Positions 50,281 through 59,589 of a DNA stretch of 64,000 nt are shown here, piece by piece (position 1 is the first letter of the stretch; every line of letters begins with the position of its first letter). The translations under genes and the position numbers were made by a program. The stretch spans positions 12,775 to 76,774 of the forward strand of contig CAYYOK010000004.1 in NCBI GenBank assembly GCA_964473205.1, read 5' to 3'. Origin of the DNA: CAYMRL01 sp964473205. GTDB lineage: Bacteria > Deinococcota > Deinococci > Deinococcales > Trueperaceae. The notes under the pieces are model-generated. The model was not told the DNA's origin and ran no database searches. It was given only the letters and a program-made list of their open reading frames with translations.

Positions 50281-51819
50281 ATGACCAAGTCGACCAAGAA
50301 GGCGAAGCTCCTCCGCTCCACACGTGTAGCCCTAGGGATCGTGCTGCTGACTGCCGCCTGGGCATGGGCGCAGCCTAGAGATCAGACGCTGATCGTCGCT
50401 CAGGGGCTCGATCCCCGCAGCCTGTCACCGTTGAGCAGCACCACGCAGCAGGAGAAGAACGTCTCCAACCAGATCGTCGAGAGGCTGATCAACTTCACGC
50501 TCGACGGCACCGGCTTCATCCCAGTGCTCGCGGAGAGCTGGAGCATGGTGGCGCCTGACACGCTCCAGGTCAACCTGAGGCAGGGCGTGCAGTTCACCAA
50601 CGGCGAGCCCTTCGATGCCACGGCGGCCAAGTACAGCCTCGACGCTCTGATCGCGTCTCCCGCCTACACCTCGTTCGTGTCGGTGCTGGACCGCGCCGAG
50701 ATCGTCGACGACCACACACTCAACGTGGTAGCCCAGCAGCCGACTCCAGAGCGGCTGATCGTCAACTCGCTCGCGCTCGGCAGCTTCATGTACCCGCCGC
50801 TCTACACGGAGCAGGTCGGGATGCTGGACGGGTTCTCGACCGCACCCGTTGGCACCGGACCCTACACCTTGGAGAGCTGGGTCCGGGACGACCGCGTCGT
50901 CCTTAGGGCCAACCCTGATTACTGGGGCGGCGAGCCGGCCGTCCCGTACCTGGTCTTCCGCCCGATCGCAGTCGGGTCGGCACGCGTGGCTGCCCTCGAA
51001 GCAGGCGACATCGACCTCTCGATCGAGGTTCCGCTCGACGCGTTCGCCCGAGTGGACAACAACCCCAACATCGTCGCGATCTCGGCTCCAGGCAACCGAA
51101 CGATGAAGGTCACCTTCTCAACCAAGCCAGAGTGGGGCGGCCCGCTGACCGACGTGAACGTCAGACGCGCGCTGATGCACGCCGTAGACGTCGAGGCGAT
51201 CGTCGACACGTTGCTGCTGGGACAGGCGCGCGTCCTCGAGGGTCAGATCCTCACGCCCAACACCTTCGGCTACAACCCGAACCTGAGCGCAATCCCCTAC
51301 GATCCCGACCTGGCCCAGCAGCTCCTGGCTGAAGCCGGATACCCCGACGGCTTCGAGGTCACCTTCAAGTACCCGGCCGGCCGCTACGCCCAGGACAGAG
51401 AGATCAGCGAAGCCATCGCGGCCATGTTCACCGATGTCGGCATCAGCGTGAACCAGATCGTCCTGGAGCCCGGCACCTGGCTCGACCAGCTCCTGACCCT
51501 CGACCTTCGCGACATGTACTACGGCGGCGGGCTGTCCCCCACCGATGCTCACTTCAAGATGGTCGAGTTCGGCTGCGACTTCATCTACTCCTACGGGTGC
51601 AACCCAGAGGTCGACCGCCTGACCGCGCTCGCTCAGTTCGAGACGGACGAGGCGAGGCGGCTCGAGCTGTACCACGAGATCACGCAGCTCATCTACGACG
51701 ACGCGGTGGAAGTCGTGCTGTTCGCCCCCAACGATCTCTACGCGCACCGCAACAGGGTCGTCGGCTGGCAGCCTTCGTTGGACCAGTTCCTCGACTTCAG
51801 CGGCGTGTCGCTCCGCTAG
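50281..51819 (+). CDS. Dipeptide-type ABC transporter substrate-binding protein (DppA-like), cassette 1
   Basis: The chosen ATG at 50281 is about nine bases after AAGGGA; the ATG at 50272 is too close to it. The protein of about 512 residues has a signal peptide ending AWAWAQ, then the family-5 pattern: LAESWSMVAPDTLQVNLRQGVQF, GTGPYTLESW, RRALMHAVDVEAIV and a C-terminal helical close. Ligands of this family include peptides, opines, nickel and glycosides. It lies after the permeases and before an M24 peptidase. Confidence 0.9.
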   Translation: MTKSTKKAKLLRSTRVALGIVLLTAAWAWAQPRDQTLIVAQGLDPRSLSPLSSTTQQEKNVSNQIVERLINFTLDGTGFIPVLAESWSMVAPDTLQVNLRQGVQFTNGEPFDATAAKYSLDALIASPAYTSFVSVLDRAEIVDDHTLNVVAQQPTPERLIVNSLALGSFMYPPLYTEQVGMLDGFSTAPVGTGPYTLESWVRDDRVVLRANPDYWGGEPAVPYLVFRPIAVGSARVAALEAGDIDLSIEVPLDAFARVDNNPNIVAISAPGNRTMKVTFSTKPEWGGPLTDVNVRRALMHAVDVEAIVDTLLLGQARVLEGQILTPNTFGYNPNLSAIPYDPDLAQQLLAEAGYPDGFEVTFKYPAGRYAQDREISEAIAAMFTDVGISVNQIVLEPGTWLDQLLTLDLRDMYYGGGLSPTDAHFKMVEFGCDFIYSYGCNPEVDRLTALAQFETDEARRLELYHEITQLIYDDAVEVVLFAPNDLYAHRNRVVGWQPSLDQFLDFSGVSLR

Positions 51820-51912
51820 ACAGACCCGACCTCGATCAACCTTCGCGCGGGAGCGCCATGCGTTTCCCGCGCGAAGGACAAGTCAGCAACGCAGATTGCC
51901 TAGGAGTATCGA

Positions 51913-53076
51913 ATGCACAGAGGCAAGTACGCCGGCATGCCGGTTTCCGAGTTCAAGAGCAGGGTCGCCAGGGCACAGGAGGCGATGCGGAAAACCGGCA
52001 TCGACGCGATGTTCCTGAGCCAGCTCGAGAACGTCTGGTACTTCACCGGCTTCAAGACTTGGCTCAAAGTCAGCAAGCATCGCCCGTTCACCGCGCTGGT
52101 GCCACAGGACGGCGACCCGGTCTTGATCATCCCGCCAATCGAGGAGGGCGACGGCCACGCCTTCGCTTGGGTCGACGACCTGCGGCTCTGGCCCAACTAC
52201 GGATCCGGCTACGTCGACCAGTGGGCCGACCTGCTCCGCGAGAAGGGTTTGGCCAACGCCACCATAGGCGCAGAGATCGGCGCCGACACCCAGATGGGCA
52301 TGTCCTATCACGACTTCACGAGCCTGATGTCGAAGTTGCCAAACGCCAACTTCGTCGACTGCGCGAAGATGCTGTGGTCGATCCGCTGCGTCAAGTCTCC
52401 GCTCGAGATCGAACGCATCGAGAAGGCCTGTCACGCCACCGATGCCGGCATCGCGGCCGTGTGGGATACCCTCCGGCCCGGCGTCACCGAGCGCGACCTG
52501 GCGCGCGCTTGCGGCGTAGCCATGATGGAGAACGGCGCCGACGTGCCTGCTTTCCTGATCGTGCGCTCTGGTCAGGACGGGATGAAGACGTGGAATCAGT
52601 ACGCCACCGATCGCGTGATCCAGGATGGCGACCTGGTGGGTCTTGACGTGGGCTGCCAACACCTGGAGTACTTCGCGGACATGATCCGGGTAGGGTGTGC
52701 CGGCACGCCAACGCCCGAAGCCGTGAGGACGCAGGCCGCCGCCGCCCAGGTCGCGCAGACCGTGCGAGACGCCATTCGGCCGGGGATGGTCATCGATGAC
52801 CTCGATAAGGTCCGTCAAGAAGCCATCCGCGAGTCCGGCTACCGCCAAGCGTGGGACGGTATGGGCCACATGATCGGCATCACCGTTCACGAGCTCCCCA
52901 GGATCGGCCCCGACGTTCACGACGTACTCGTACCCGGCATGGTCTTCACCATCGAGCCCGGGATCTTGGCGGAGGACGGCTGGCTGTTCGCTGTCGAGGA
53001 TCTAGTGCTCGTCACCGAGACAGGCTCACGAACCCTGTGCCACGCTGAGCGTCAGCTCGTCGTCGGACGCGGCTGA
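51913..53076 (+). CDS. M24-family metallopeptidase (Xaa-Pro peptidase-like)
   Basis: The 387-residue protein has an N-terminal creatinase-like domain (about 1-155) and a pita-bread catalytic domain. All five metal ligands are present: Asp 245, Asp 256, His 319, Glu 348 and Glu 362. This favours a true metallopeptidase such as prolidase or aminopeptidase P over creatinase- or ectoine-hydrolase-type relatives, which need no metal. It has no signal peptide and so works on compounds brought in by the preceding transporter. It is 18 bases before the dhaK-like gene. Confidence 0.88.
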   Translation: MHRGKYAGMPVSEFKSRVARAQEAMRKTGIDAMFLSQLENVWYFTGFKTWLKVSKHRPFTALVPQDGDPVLIIPPIEEGDGHAFAWVDDLRLWPNYGSGYVDQWADLLREKGLANATIGAEIGADTQMGMSYHDFTSLMSKLPNANFVDCAKMLWSIRCVKSPLEIERIEKACHATDAGIAAVWDTLRPGVTERDLARACGVAMMENGADVPAFLIVRSGQDGMKTWNQYATDRVIQDGDLVGLDVGCQHLEYFADMIRVGCAGTPTPEAVRTQAAAAQVAQTVRDAIRPGMVIDDLDKVRQEAIRESGYRQAWDGMGHMIGITVHELPRIGPDVHDVLVPGMVFTIEPGILAEDGWLFAVEDLVLVTETGSRTLCHAERQLVVGRG

Positions 53077-53094
53077 CGACCCGAGGTATGTGAA

Positions 53095-54108
53095 ATGAGG
53101 AAGATCCTCGGCGATCCCGCGCGGTACGTGGACGACGCATTAGCCGGCATCCTCGCCGCGCACCCTGGCTACCTCGAGCCCGTCGAAGGAGACAGGCGGG
53201 CGCTGGTCCGATCGGAGGGCAGGGTCCCCGCCAGGGTCGGCCTCGTGACTGGAGGTGGCTTCGGCCACCTCCCGCTGTTCCTTGGTTACGTCGGCGAAGG
53301 CCTGTTGGACGGCGTGGCCGTCGGCAACGTCTTCGCCTCTCCCGGAGCCGAGACGATGGCGCGAGTCATCAGAGGCGTCGATTCCGGCGAGGGAGTGGTG
53401 GCGGTCATCGGCAACTACACCGGTGATGGCCTCAACTTCGAGATGGCCGCGGAGATGGTCAAGGAGTTCGGGATCTCGGTCGACATCGTGCGCGTCACGG
53501 ACGACGTGGCGTCGGCGCCGCCCGAGCGTGCCAGCGATCGCAGAGGCATCGCCGGGCTGACCTTCGCCGTCAAAGTTGCGGGGGCCTTGGCGCGCCGCGG
53601 CGCGTCCCGCTCGGACCTGTGCGCCGAGCTGTCCGAGACGCTCGGTGGGCTCAAGACCATGGGCGTCGCCCTGGGGCCGTGCACGATCCCGGAGGTTGGC
53701 CGCCCTTCGTTCGACCTACCAGAGGGCACAATGGAGCTTGGGATGGGCATCCACGGCGAGCCGGGCGTTCGGCGCGTCGAGTTGGCGAGCGCGGCGCAGA
53801 TCGCCGAAGAGCTCGTGAGTAGATTGCTGGCTGACTTCGGTGGGTCGGTGCCTGAGCGCGTCGCGGTGCTGGTCAACGGTCTCGGCGCTACCTCGGTGGA
53901 GGAGCTCTATGTACTGTACGGCGCTGTTCACGAGCTCCTGTCGCGCGCTCGGGTGGTCGTGGAGCGAGCCTACGTCGGCGAGTTCTCGACCTCGATGGAG
54001 ATGTCAGGTGCATCGGTCACGCTTCTCCAGTTGAACGATCGGATCCGTGCCCTACTCGACGAACCGGTTGGGTCACCGCTGCTCTCCCTGTGGAAGTCCG
54101 GCAGGTAG
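53095..54108 (+). CDS. DhaK-like kinase subunit with altered substrate loop
   Basis: The 337-residue protein matches dihydroxyacetone kinase subunit DhaK. His 220 in GMGIHGEPG is the residue that binds the ketose covalently, and His 58 and Asp 111 (NYTGDGLNF) are kept. The usual GGGSGHEPAHAGYVG loop is changed to GGGFGHLPLFLGYVG (residues 53-67), which should reshape the pocket. Relatives that phosphorylate erythrulose or other ketoses exist, so a larger substrate is likely. It is followed directly by the DhaL-like gene. The phosphoryl donor (ATP or PTS) is unclear because no DhaM is seen. Confidence 0.87.
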   Translation: MRKILGDPARYVDDALAGILAAHPGYLEPVEGDRRALVRSEGRVPARVGLVTGGGFGHLPLFLGYVGEGLLDGVAVGNVFASPGAETMARVIRGVDSGEGVVAVIGNYTGDGLNFEMAAEMVKEFGISVDIVRVTDDVASAPPERASDRRGIAGLTFAVKVAGALARRGASRSDLCAELSETLGGLKTMGVALGPCTIPEVGRPSFDLPEGTMELGMGIHGEPGVRRVELASAAQIAEELVSRLLADFGGSVPERVAVLVNGLGATSVEELYVLYGAVHELLSRARVVVERAYVGEFSTSMEMSGASVTLLQLNDRIRALLDEPVGSPLLSLWKSGR

Positions 54109-54112
54109 ACCG

Positions 54113-54772
54113 ATGGCCGGCACCTGCACTACCCGGACCTTGGCGGCTATCTTTCGGGCTGCATCGGATAGGTACGAGAGTGGGTTGAAGGAGCTATGCG
54201 CGCTGGACGCTGTGGCTGGCGATGGTGATCTTGGTATCAGCCTCAGCGCCGGGTTCAAGGCGGCGACTGAGATGTTGGAGGCTGAACCTGATGGCGAGTT
54301 GTCGTCCAGGCTGCGGTTGGCTGCGTTTGCGTTCAACCGGGCGGCGCCTTCGACTCTGGGGACCTTGATCACCGCGGCGCTGTTGGCCGCGGCTGCTGTC
54401 CCGCATGATGGGTCGATGGGTGACGGTGAGCTCGCCAGCAGGATGTTGCTGGCTGCGGTTCGGGCCATCGAGCAGAGTGGGAAGGCGCGTCCTGGTGACA
54501 AGACGATCTTGGATGCGCTGGGGCCGGCGTGTGATGCGTTCGCCACGGAGGTTGAGAGAGGCGGCTCGGTTTCGAGTGCCGTCTACTCGGCTCGACACGC
54601 TGCCCGAGTAGGCGCTGAGGCTACCAAGACGATGCTTCCTAAGGCTGGTCGGGCTAGGTGGATGGGAGAGCGTAGTCTGGGGAGTCCGGATGCAGGGGCT
54701 GTCGCGGCTGTTTGGTTCTTTGATAGTTGGAAGAGTGTCTTCGAAGAGGCACCCGAGTCAGATGTTCTATGA
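54113..54772 (+). CDS. DhaL-like kinase subunit
   Basis: Starting at ATG 54113, the protein of about 219 residues shows the DhaL nucleotide-site pattern: LDAVAGDGDLGISL with the Mg-binding Asp residues at about 30-43, PSTLGTLITAALLAAA, GDKTILDALGPA and RWMGERSLGSPDAGA. It binds ATP or ADP and works with the DhaK-like subunit four bases upstream. It is the last gene of cassette 1. Confidence 0.87.
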   Translation: MAGTCTTRTLAAIFRAASDRYESGLKELCALDAVAGDGDLGISLSAGFKAATEMLEAEPDGELSSRLRLAAFAFNRAAPSTLGTLITAALLAAAAVPHDGSMGDGELASRMLLAAVRAIEQSGKARPGDKTILDALGPACDAFATEVERGGSVSSAVYSARHAARVGAEATKTMLPKAGRARWMGERSLGSPDAGAVAAVWFFDSWKSVFEEAPESDVL

Positions 54773-55153
54773 GATATCGCGGCGCGACTAGGCTCGTTGG
54801 CCGTGCGCCCGAGATCTAGCCTCAGTGATTCGCGCATGGCTCGGCGGCTAGCGTTCTTGCGGCCGGGTCTCAAGCTCTATGCGCCCGCCTCCCTCTTGCC
54901 TATCTTCTAGAGATTCGATACCCGGAGGACACCAGGCGTTCATACAGGCATGCGCCGTTAGAAGATAACGGTCGAAACGCCCGGAATCGGAGCTCGAGGC
55001 CGTATCTGCCTTGTCTCGTTCGGAGGGGAGCCGGCCCGTCACGTCTTTACCGCAGGCCGTAGAGCGGGGCTCTCTGCCTTCGATCTCCCGTTCCCTAACC
55101 GAAACGGAACCCTTCAGCTTGGCGAGTAGACCTCTGAAGCGTCTCACTGCGAC
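54773..55153. other. 381-base gap between converging genes, no gene seen
   Basis: This lies between the DhaL-like stop and the end of the proline-racemase-family gene on the other strand. Short open frames are present but have no Shine-Dalgarno, no family motif and irregular composition. A GATTCGATACC near 54912 briefly resembles a tRNA T-loop but no cloverleaf fits around it. No clear terminator with T-run was found. Confidence 0.5.
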
Positions 55154-56158
55154 CTAGAGGACGAAGCCGCTCTGAAACGGATCGTCCTCGTCGATAATGA
55201 ACTGCTGGATTCCCATGAGGAACGAGCGCGTCTCGATGATGGGCCGCACCAGCTGCGTGCCGCTCTCTTCGTCTTCCTTCACCTCGATGATGGTGCCAGT
55301 GAAGTCGAGGCCGAGAACGCTCTCGTGCACGAACCTCTCATCGAGACCAAGCTTGCCTTTGGCGTGCATCGTCGCCAAACGTGCCGATAGCCCTGTGCCC
55401 GAAGGGGTACGCCCCATAGTCAGGTGCGCATAGAAGTTGGCGACCCGCTGGCCCTGGCGGTCTGCCAGCGGCTCGACGATCGTGACCAGGTCCACACCGC
55501 GAGTCCTGCGGGCGACCGGGTCGTCGAACCGGATCGTCTTCCTCGCCTGTTCGAGGACGCTGGTACCGAGTTGCGTGAGCTCGTGCCTGTCGATGGCCTT
55601 CAAGCTCGAAACTCCTAGGTCTGTGGCCTCCACGAACGCGTAGATGAGCCCGCCATAGGCCAGGTCGACCGTGACGTCTCCAACTGTCGGAACCCGGAGA
55701 GACTGCGGCTCGCAGTAGTACGCAGGCACGTTCTCGATCGCGATGGAACTCACCACGCCGTTCTCGCTCGAGACCCGTGCCTTCACCAGCCCGGCTACGG
55801 TATCCATCAGCACGTCCACTGAGCCGTCACCTCTAGGCACCAGCCCCAGCTCCACGGCTGCGGCCGCTGTGCTGAACGCGCTGTCCCCGCACATGTCGAA
55901 GTAGCCGGCTCCGTGGAGAAAGAGGACTCCGATATCGGCTTCGGCGCTCACCGCTGGCGTGATCACGGCACCCAGCATGTTCCTGTGTCCGCGCGGCTCC
56001 AGCATCAGGCTCGCGCGTATCGAGTCGTGTCGTCTTTCGAAGTTCGCTTGCTTCTCCTGCATGGTGTCACCGGGAACAGGCGGGATGCCCGCCGCAAGGA
56101 TTCGCGTGCTTTGTCCGTGGTGATAGTCATAGGTCGTGATCACGTGGCGGATGGGCAT
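55154..56158 (-). CDS. Proline racemase/hydroxyproline epimerase-family protein with Cys/Ser catalytic positions
   Basis: The 334-residue protein has two-fold alpha/beta architecture. The first catalytic motif reads DMCGDSAF (Cys 90; the usual His after MCG is Asp 92). The second reads GRTPSGTG (Ser 253) where racemases and epimerases have Cys and trans-3-hydroxyproline dehydratases have Thr. A dehydratase- or isomerase-type reaction on a proline-like or other acid is therefore more likely than racemisation. GGAGG precedes the ATG. It is divergent from a GntR gene and cassette 2, with which it probably shares regulation. Confidence 0.82.
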   Translation of the reverse strand: MPIRHVITTYDYHHGQSTRILAAGIPPVPGDTMQEKQANFERRHDSIRASLMLEPRGHRNMLGAVITPAVSAEADIGVLFLHGAGYFDMCGDSAFSTAAAAVELGLVPRGDGSVDVLMDTVAGLVKARVSSENGVVSSIAIENVPAYYCEPQSLRVPTVGDVTVDLAYGGLIYAFVEATDLGVSSLKAIDRHELTQLGTSVLEQARKTIRFDDPVARRTRGVDLVTIVEPLADRQGQRVANFYAHLTMGRTPSGTGLSARLATMHAKGKLGLDERFVHESVLGLDFTGTIIEVKEDEESGTQLVRPIIETRSFLMGIQQFIIDEDDPFQSGFVL

Positions 56159-56191
56159 TCTGGGCCTCCGGGCTCGATCCTGAACAGGTGC

Positions 56192-56219
56192 TTGTAATTT
56201 AGCATATGTGTGATATAAG
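56192..56219 (+). promoter_or_regulatory. Promoter TTGTAA-N16-TATAAG before the second FCD-type GntR gene
   Basis: TTGTAA (56192-56197) and TATAAG (56214-56219) are 16 bases apart, in a locally AT-rich stretch. The ATG at 56228 follows eight bases after the -10, so the mRNA is leaderless or nearly so. The same short region holds the promoter of the divergent proline-racemase-family gene. Confidence 0.55.
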
Positions 56220-56227
56220 ACTAAGCC

Positions 56228-56953
56228 ATGGTCTTCGCATCACTGCCGTCCAAGAAGAAGAGCGTGTTCGCGGCCGAGCAGATCATCGCCGCGATCGCAG
56301 AGGGCCACTACGGTGTCGGCGACAAACTTCCCACCGAAGCCGAGCTCGGAGCACAGATGGGAGTCAGTCGCACTGCCATCAGGGAAGCCGTCAGCGCACT
56401 CAGACTCAATGGCATCCTGGACAGCGTCCCCGGCGCAGGAACGTTCGTTGCCAAGCCTGTGTCTGGCATCCAGATCGGCTCTTCTACCGTCTTCGCAACC
56501 ACTAGCAAGCAGCTGTCGGTCGAAGCGTGGCAAGCGAGGAGCGCGATCGAGGACGGCATCGTCGGGATGGCCGTCAAGAAGTTGAGCGCCGGCGAAGGGC
56601 TCGCCGAACTCGAGGCGCTTCGCGAGAGCCTCGACAAGATGGAAACTGCAGCCGAGCTGACCGATTACGAGGGTTACATCTCGGCCAACTCGGAGCTGCA
56701 CGTCAACGTCGCCCGCATAACAGGCAACGGTTTGCTAGTGAGCACGGTCGAGTCGTTGATCAAGTCCACCGATGCATACCTGACGACCCGCGTGAACCCC
56801 GACCTCCTGGGGGACTTCCTACAAAGCTCCTTCGCGAAGCATCAGGCCGTCGTGACAGGCATCGCTGCGCGAGACGAACAAGCAGCGCGAAGGGCGATCC
56901 TCGACCACTTCGACGAACTGGAGCTGTATTACGCCCTGAAGTCCCTCACTTGA
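56228..56953 (+). CDS. GntR-family (FadR/FCD) regulator of cassette 2
   Basis: The 241-residue protein has a winged helix at about 12-78 (FAAEQIIAAIAEGHYGVGDKLPTEAEL, VSRTAIREAVSAL). An FCD domain at about 95-235 has metal-site His residues in NSELHVN, AKHQAVV and LDHFDEL. It is divergent from the proline-racemase-family gene and upstream of the binding-protein gene, so it most likely controls both directions. Confidence 0.87.
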   Translation: MVFASLPSKKKSVFAAEQIIAAIAEGHYGVGDKLPTEAELGAQMGVSRTAIREAVSALRLNGILDSVPGAGTFVAKPVSGIQIGSSTVFATTSKQLSVEAWQARSAIEDGIVGMAVKKLSAGEGLAELEALRESLDKMETAAELTDYEGYISANSELHVNVARITGNGLLVSTVESLIKSTDAYLTTRVNPDLLGDFLQSSFAKHQAVVTGIAARDEQAARRAILDHFDELELYYALKSLT

Positions 56954-57040
56954 CTGGAGGTGGGTGCAGCAATGGCGGCTAGAAGCATCTTTGTAGCAGA
57001 CACGAGCCGGCGGGATACGCCGGAGGGAGAGCGGTGGCGA

Positions 57041-58573
57041 ATGTCCACGGCGATCAAGACGAGAAGGCTTCGGCAGTCGGCGGCGGTGGTGGTCCTCGCG
57101 ATCCTGAGCTCATTGGCCTCGGCGCAGCAGCCGGTGTACGGCGGAACCCTTACCATTGGCAACCTCAACGACTGCCTGCAGGTCGACACCCATAAGGCTA
57201 CCGACCGCGCCTGCCGCACCATGTTGGGCCGGCACGTGTACAGCGGCCTCGTCAAGTTCAACGAAACCATGGAGATCGTGCCGGACCTAGCCGAGTCGTG
57301 GACCACGAGCGATGACGGCACGGTCTGGACGTTCAAGATCCGCGAGGGCGTGCTCTTCCATGACGGAAGCGAGCTGACGCTCGATGACATCGTCTTCTCG
57401 TTCCAGCGCATCATGGACCCGGAAACCGGCTCTGCGTACGCCCGATACTTCGAGTCGGTCGTCGACATAAGGGCTACGGAAGACCACGAGATCGTGGTCG
57501 AGCTCGGCGAGCCGTTCGCTCCGTTCCTCGCAGGGCTCGCCAATCCGTACGTCAACATAGTCTCGAAGACGGTCGCCGAGTCCAACGACCTGAGTGAAGT
57601 CGTGATCGGCACAGGTCCGTTCCGGCTGGTCGAGAGGGTCAGGGACCAGAGACAGGTGCTGGTCAAGTTCGAGGACTACTTCATCGCCGATCGGCCGTAC
57701 CTCGATCGGATCGTCTTCCTGACCATGCCGGACGAGTCGGCGCGCGCAGCGGCTCTTCAGGTCGGTGAGGTCGACTTCATCGACACAGTGCAGGCTGCGA
57801 TCGTGAGGTCGCTGCAGAACCACCCGGACTTCAAGGTGGTCGGCGGGAGCACAGGCAACTGGCGCTGGCTGATGTTCCACGTCGATCACGGGGTGCTGCA
57901 GGACCCGTTGGTGCGCAGGGCCATCGCGCACGCGATCGATCGTGACGAGATCGTCTTGGCCGCCGTGGAGGGCATGGGCGAGGCGCTCTATAGCGGCCCC
58001 ATCCCCGCCTTCCACTGGGCCACCCTCCCACAGGCCTGCGCCAGCTACGATCCCGACCTGGCGCGCCAACTCCTCAGCGACGCTGGTTACCCGAACGGTT
58101 TCCCGATCACCCTGACCACCGCGTCAACCTTCCCGTACATGGTGGCATCGAGCCTGGTGATCCAGAGCAACCTCCAGGCGCTTGGCATCGACGTGACGCT
58201 CGAGACCATCGACTGGGCCGTGATGGTCACACGCATGGTCGCCGGCGAGTTCGACATGGTGATGTCCGGCTTCTCTGCGAACGTGGACCCTCACGACTAC
58301 TTCACCCGCTCCTACCACTCGACGGCCCGCGCGTACAGCAACGGCCCAGGCGATCCGGTCGCCGACCAGCTCATCGATGCGGGAGCCAGGGCAACCGACC
58401 AGGCTCAGCGGCAGCAGTTCTACTGGCAGCTCCAGGAGAGGCTGTGCGAACTGCCTACAGTCGTCCCGCTCTACAGTGGCGGCGAGTTCGAGCTGATGAC
58501 CGCAGACCTCAACGGTTACGCCTTCCTCGCGGACGGGCAGCATGTCTTCGTAGATGCATGGCTAGACCGTTGA
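57041..58573 (+). CDS. Dipeptide-type ABC transporter substrate-binding protein (DppA-like), cassette 2
   Basis: ATG 57041 starts directly before the signal peptide (Arg-rich, AVVVLAILSSLASAQ) and has GGAGGGAGAG upstream; GTG 56960 would add 27 residues before the signal. The protein of about 510 residues has family-5 features: YGGTLTIGNLND, PDLAESWTTSDDGTVWTFKIREG, GTGPFRLVERV, RRAIAHAIDRDEIV. It shares only family-level similarity with the cassette 1 protein, so the ligand probably differs. Confidence 0.88.
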   Translation: MSTAIKTRRLRQSAAVVVLAILSSLASAQQPVYGGTLTIGNLNDCLQVDTHKATDRACRTMLGRHVYSGLVKFNETMEIVPDLAESWTTSDDGTVWTFKIREGVLFHDGSELTLDDIVFSFQRIMDPETGSAYARYFESVVDIRATEDHEIVVELGEPFAPFLAGLANPYVNIVSKTVAESNDLSEVVIGTGPFRLVERVRDQRQVLVKFEDYFIADRPYLDRIVFLTMPDESARAAALQVGEVDFIDTVQAAIVRSLQNHPDFKVVGGSTGNWRWLMFHVDHGVLQDPLVRRAIAHAIDRDEIVLAAVEGMGEALYSGPIPAFHWATLPQACASYDPDLARQLLSDAGYPNGFPITLTTASTFPYMVASSLVIQSNLQALGIDVTLETIDWAVMVTRMVAGEFDMVMSGFSANVDPHDYFTRSYHSTARAYSNGPGDPVADQLIDAGARATDQAQRQQFYWQLQERLCELPTVVPLYSGGEFELMTADLNGYAFLADGQHVFVDAWLDR

Positions 58574-58644
58574 ACGCTAGGTACAGCGACTCGGATTAAC
58601 CCGATCAAACGTATCGAGCGCGGCAAGGGGATCGAGCGAATCAG

Positions 58645-59589
58645 ATGCTGAGGTTCATCACTCATCGGCTCGCCCTTGCCGCGCTCTCCATCTTGGGGAT
58701 ATCGGTTCTGGTCTTCCTGGCGCTACGCGCAGTGCCGGGAGACGCGGCGCTGCTCATGCTGGACCAAGAGGTGACACCCGAGTTGCTCGCCCGTTTGCGC
58801 CACGAGCTCGGCCTGGACAGGCCGCTCGTCCAACAGCTCGGCGCTTGGTTGGTCTCGGTGGTGCGCGGAGACCTAGGCGAGTCGTACCGCACCGGCAAGC
58901 AGGTAACGGCCGAGCTGGCTGCCGGCTACGGCGTCACGCTCCAGCTAGCCGTGATGGCCTCCTTACTCTCTGTCGTGATCGGCATACCGATCGGGGTTCT
59001 GTCGGCGCTGACCCGTGGTCGGCCCCTCGACTACATCGGCAGGTTCTTCGCGCTTCTGGGGATCTCGATCCCCAACTTCTGGCTCGGCATACTCCTGATC
59101 TTGCTCTTCTCGCTCCAACTTCGCCTCTTGCCGACCGGAGGCTACGTGTCTCCAGCGACCGACCTCACCGAGAACTTAAGGAGGATGCTGCTGCCTGCCA
59201 CGACGCTTGGGATAGCCATGGCTGCCGTCGTGATGCGCATGACGCGCTCCTCGATACTGGAAGCGCTCTCTCAGGACTACGTCCGCACGGCTCGCGCCAA
59301 GGGCTTACGCGAGCGGGCCGTCATTGGTCTGCATGCTTTACGGAACGCGTTGATCCCAGTGTTGACCGTTGTCGGGCTGCAGCTGGGCCACGTGCTGGGC
59401 GGAACCGTCGTGGTCGAGGAGGTGTTCGCCCTTCCGGGGGTCGGCCGCCTGGTCGTGCGCTCCATCTACGCGCGCGACTACCCCGTAGTGCAAGCCGGCG
59501 TGCTGGTCCTGGCCGTTTCTTACGTACTGGTGAACCTGGTTGTCGATCTCCTCTACGGAGTCATCGATCCGAGGATCAAGTATGAGTAG
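58645..59589 (+). CDS. Dipeptide-type ABC transporter permease (DppB-like), cassette 2
   Basis: The 314-residue permease has six membrane helices, with ALRAVPGDAALLMLDQEVTPELL after the first and GLDRPLVQQLGAWLVSVVRGDLGES in the loop. Its coupling loop DYVRTARAKGLRERAVIGLHALRN lies near 212-235 and the end reads DLLYGVIDPRI. Its stop overlaps the start of the next permease by eight bases. Confidence 0.92.
   Translation: MLRFITHRLALAALSILGISVLVFLALRAVPGDAALLMLDQEVTPELLARLRHELGLDRPLVQQLGAWLVSVVRGDLGESYRTGKQVTAELAAGYGVTLQLAVMASLLSVVIGIPIGVLSALTRGRPLDYIGRFFALLGISIPNFWLGILLILLFSLQLRLLPTGGYVSPATDLTENLRRMLLPATTLGIAMAAVVMRMTRSSILEALSQDYVRTARAKGLRERAVIGLHALRNALIPVLTVVGLQLGHVLGGTVVVEEVFALPGVGRLVVRSIYARDYPVVQAGVLVLAVSYVLVNLVVDLLYGVIDPRIKYE

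Noticed and set aside
51913..53076. Assignment of the M24 protein plus acylase as ectoine hydrolase and deacetylase (DoeA/DoeB)
   Set aside because: The M24 protein keeps all five metal ligands, typical of metallopeptidases, and no other ectoine genes are present. Kept only as a remote option.
54900..54960. tRNA-like segment around GATTCGATACC
   Set aside because: Only a T-loop resemblance; no acceptor stem, anticodon arm or CCA context can be drawn.
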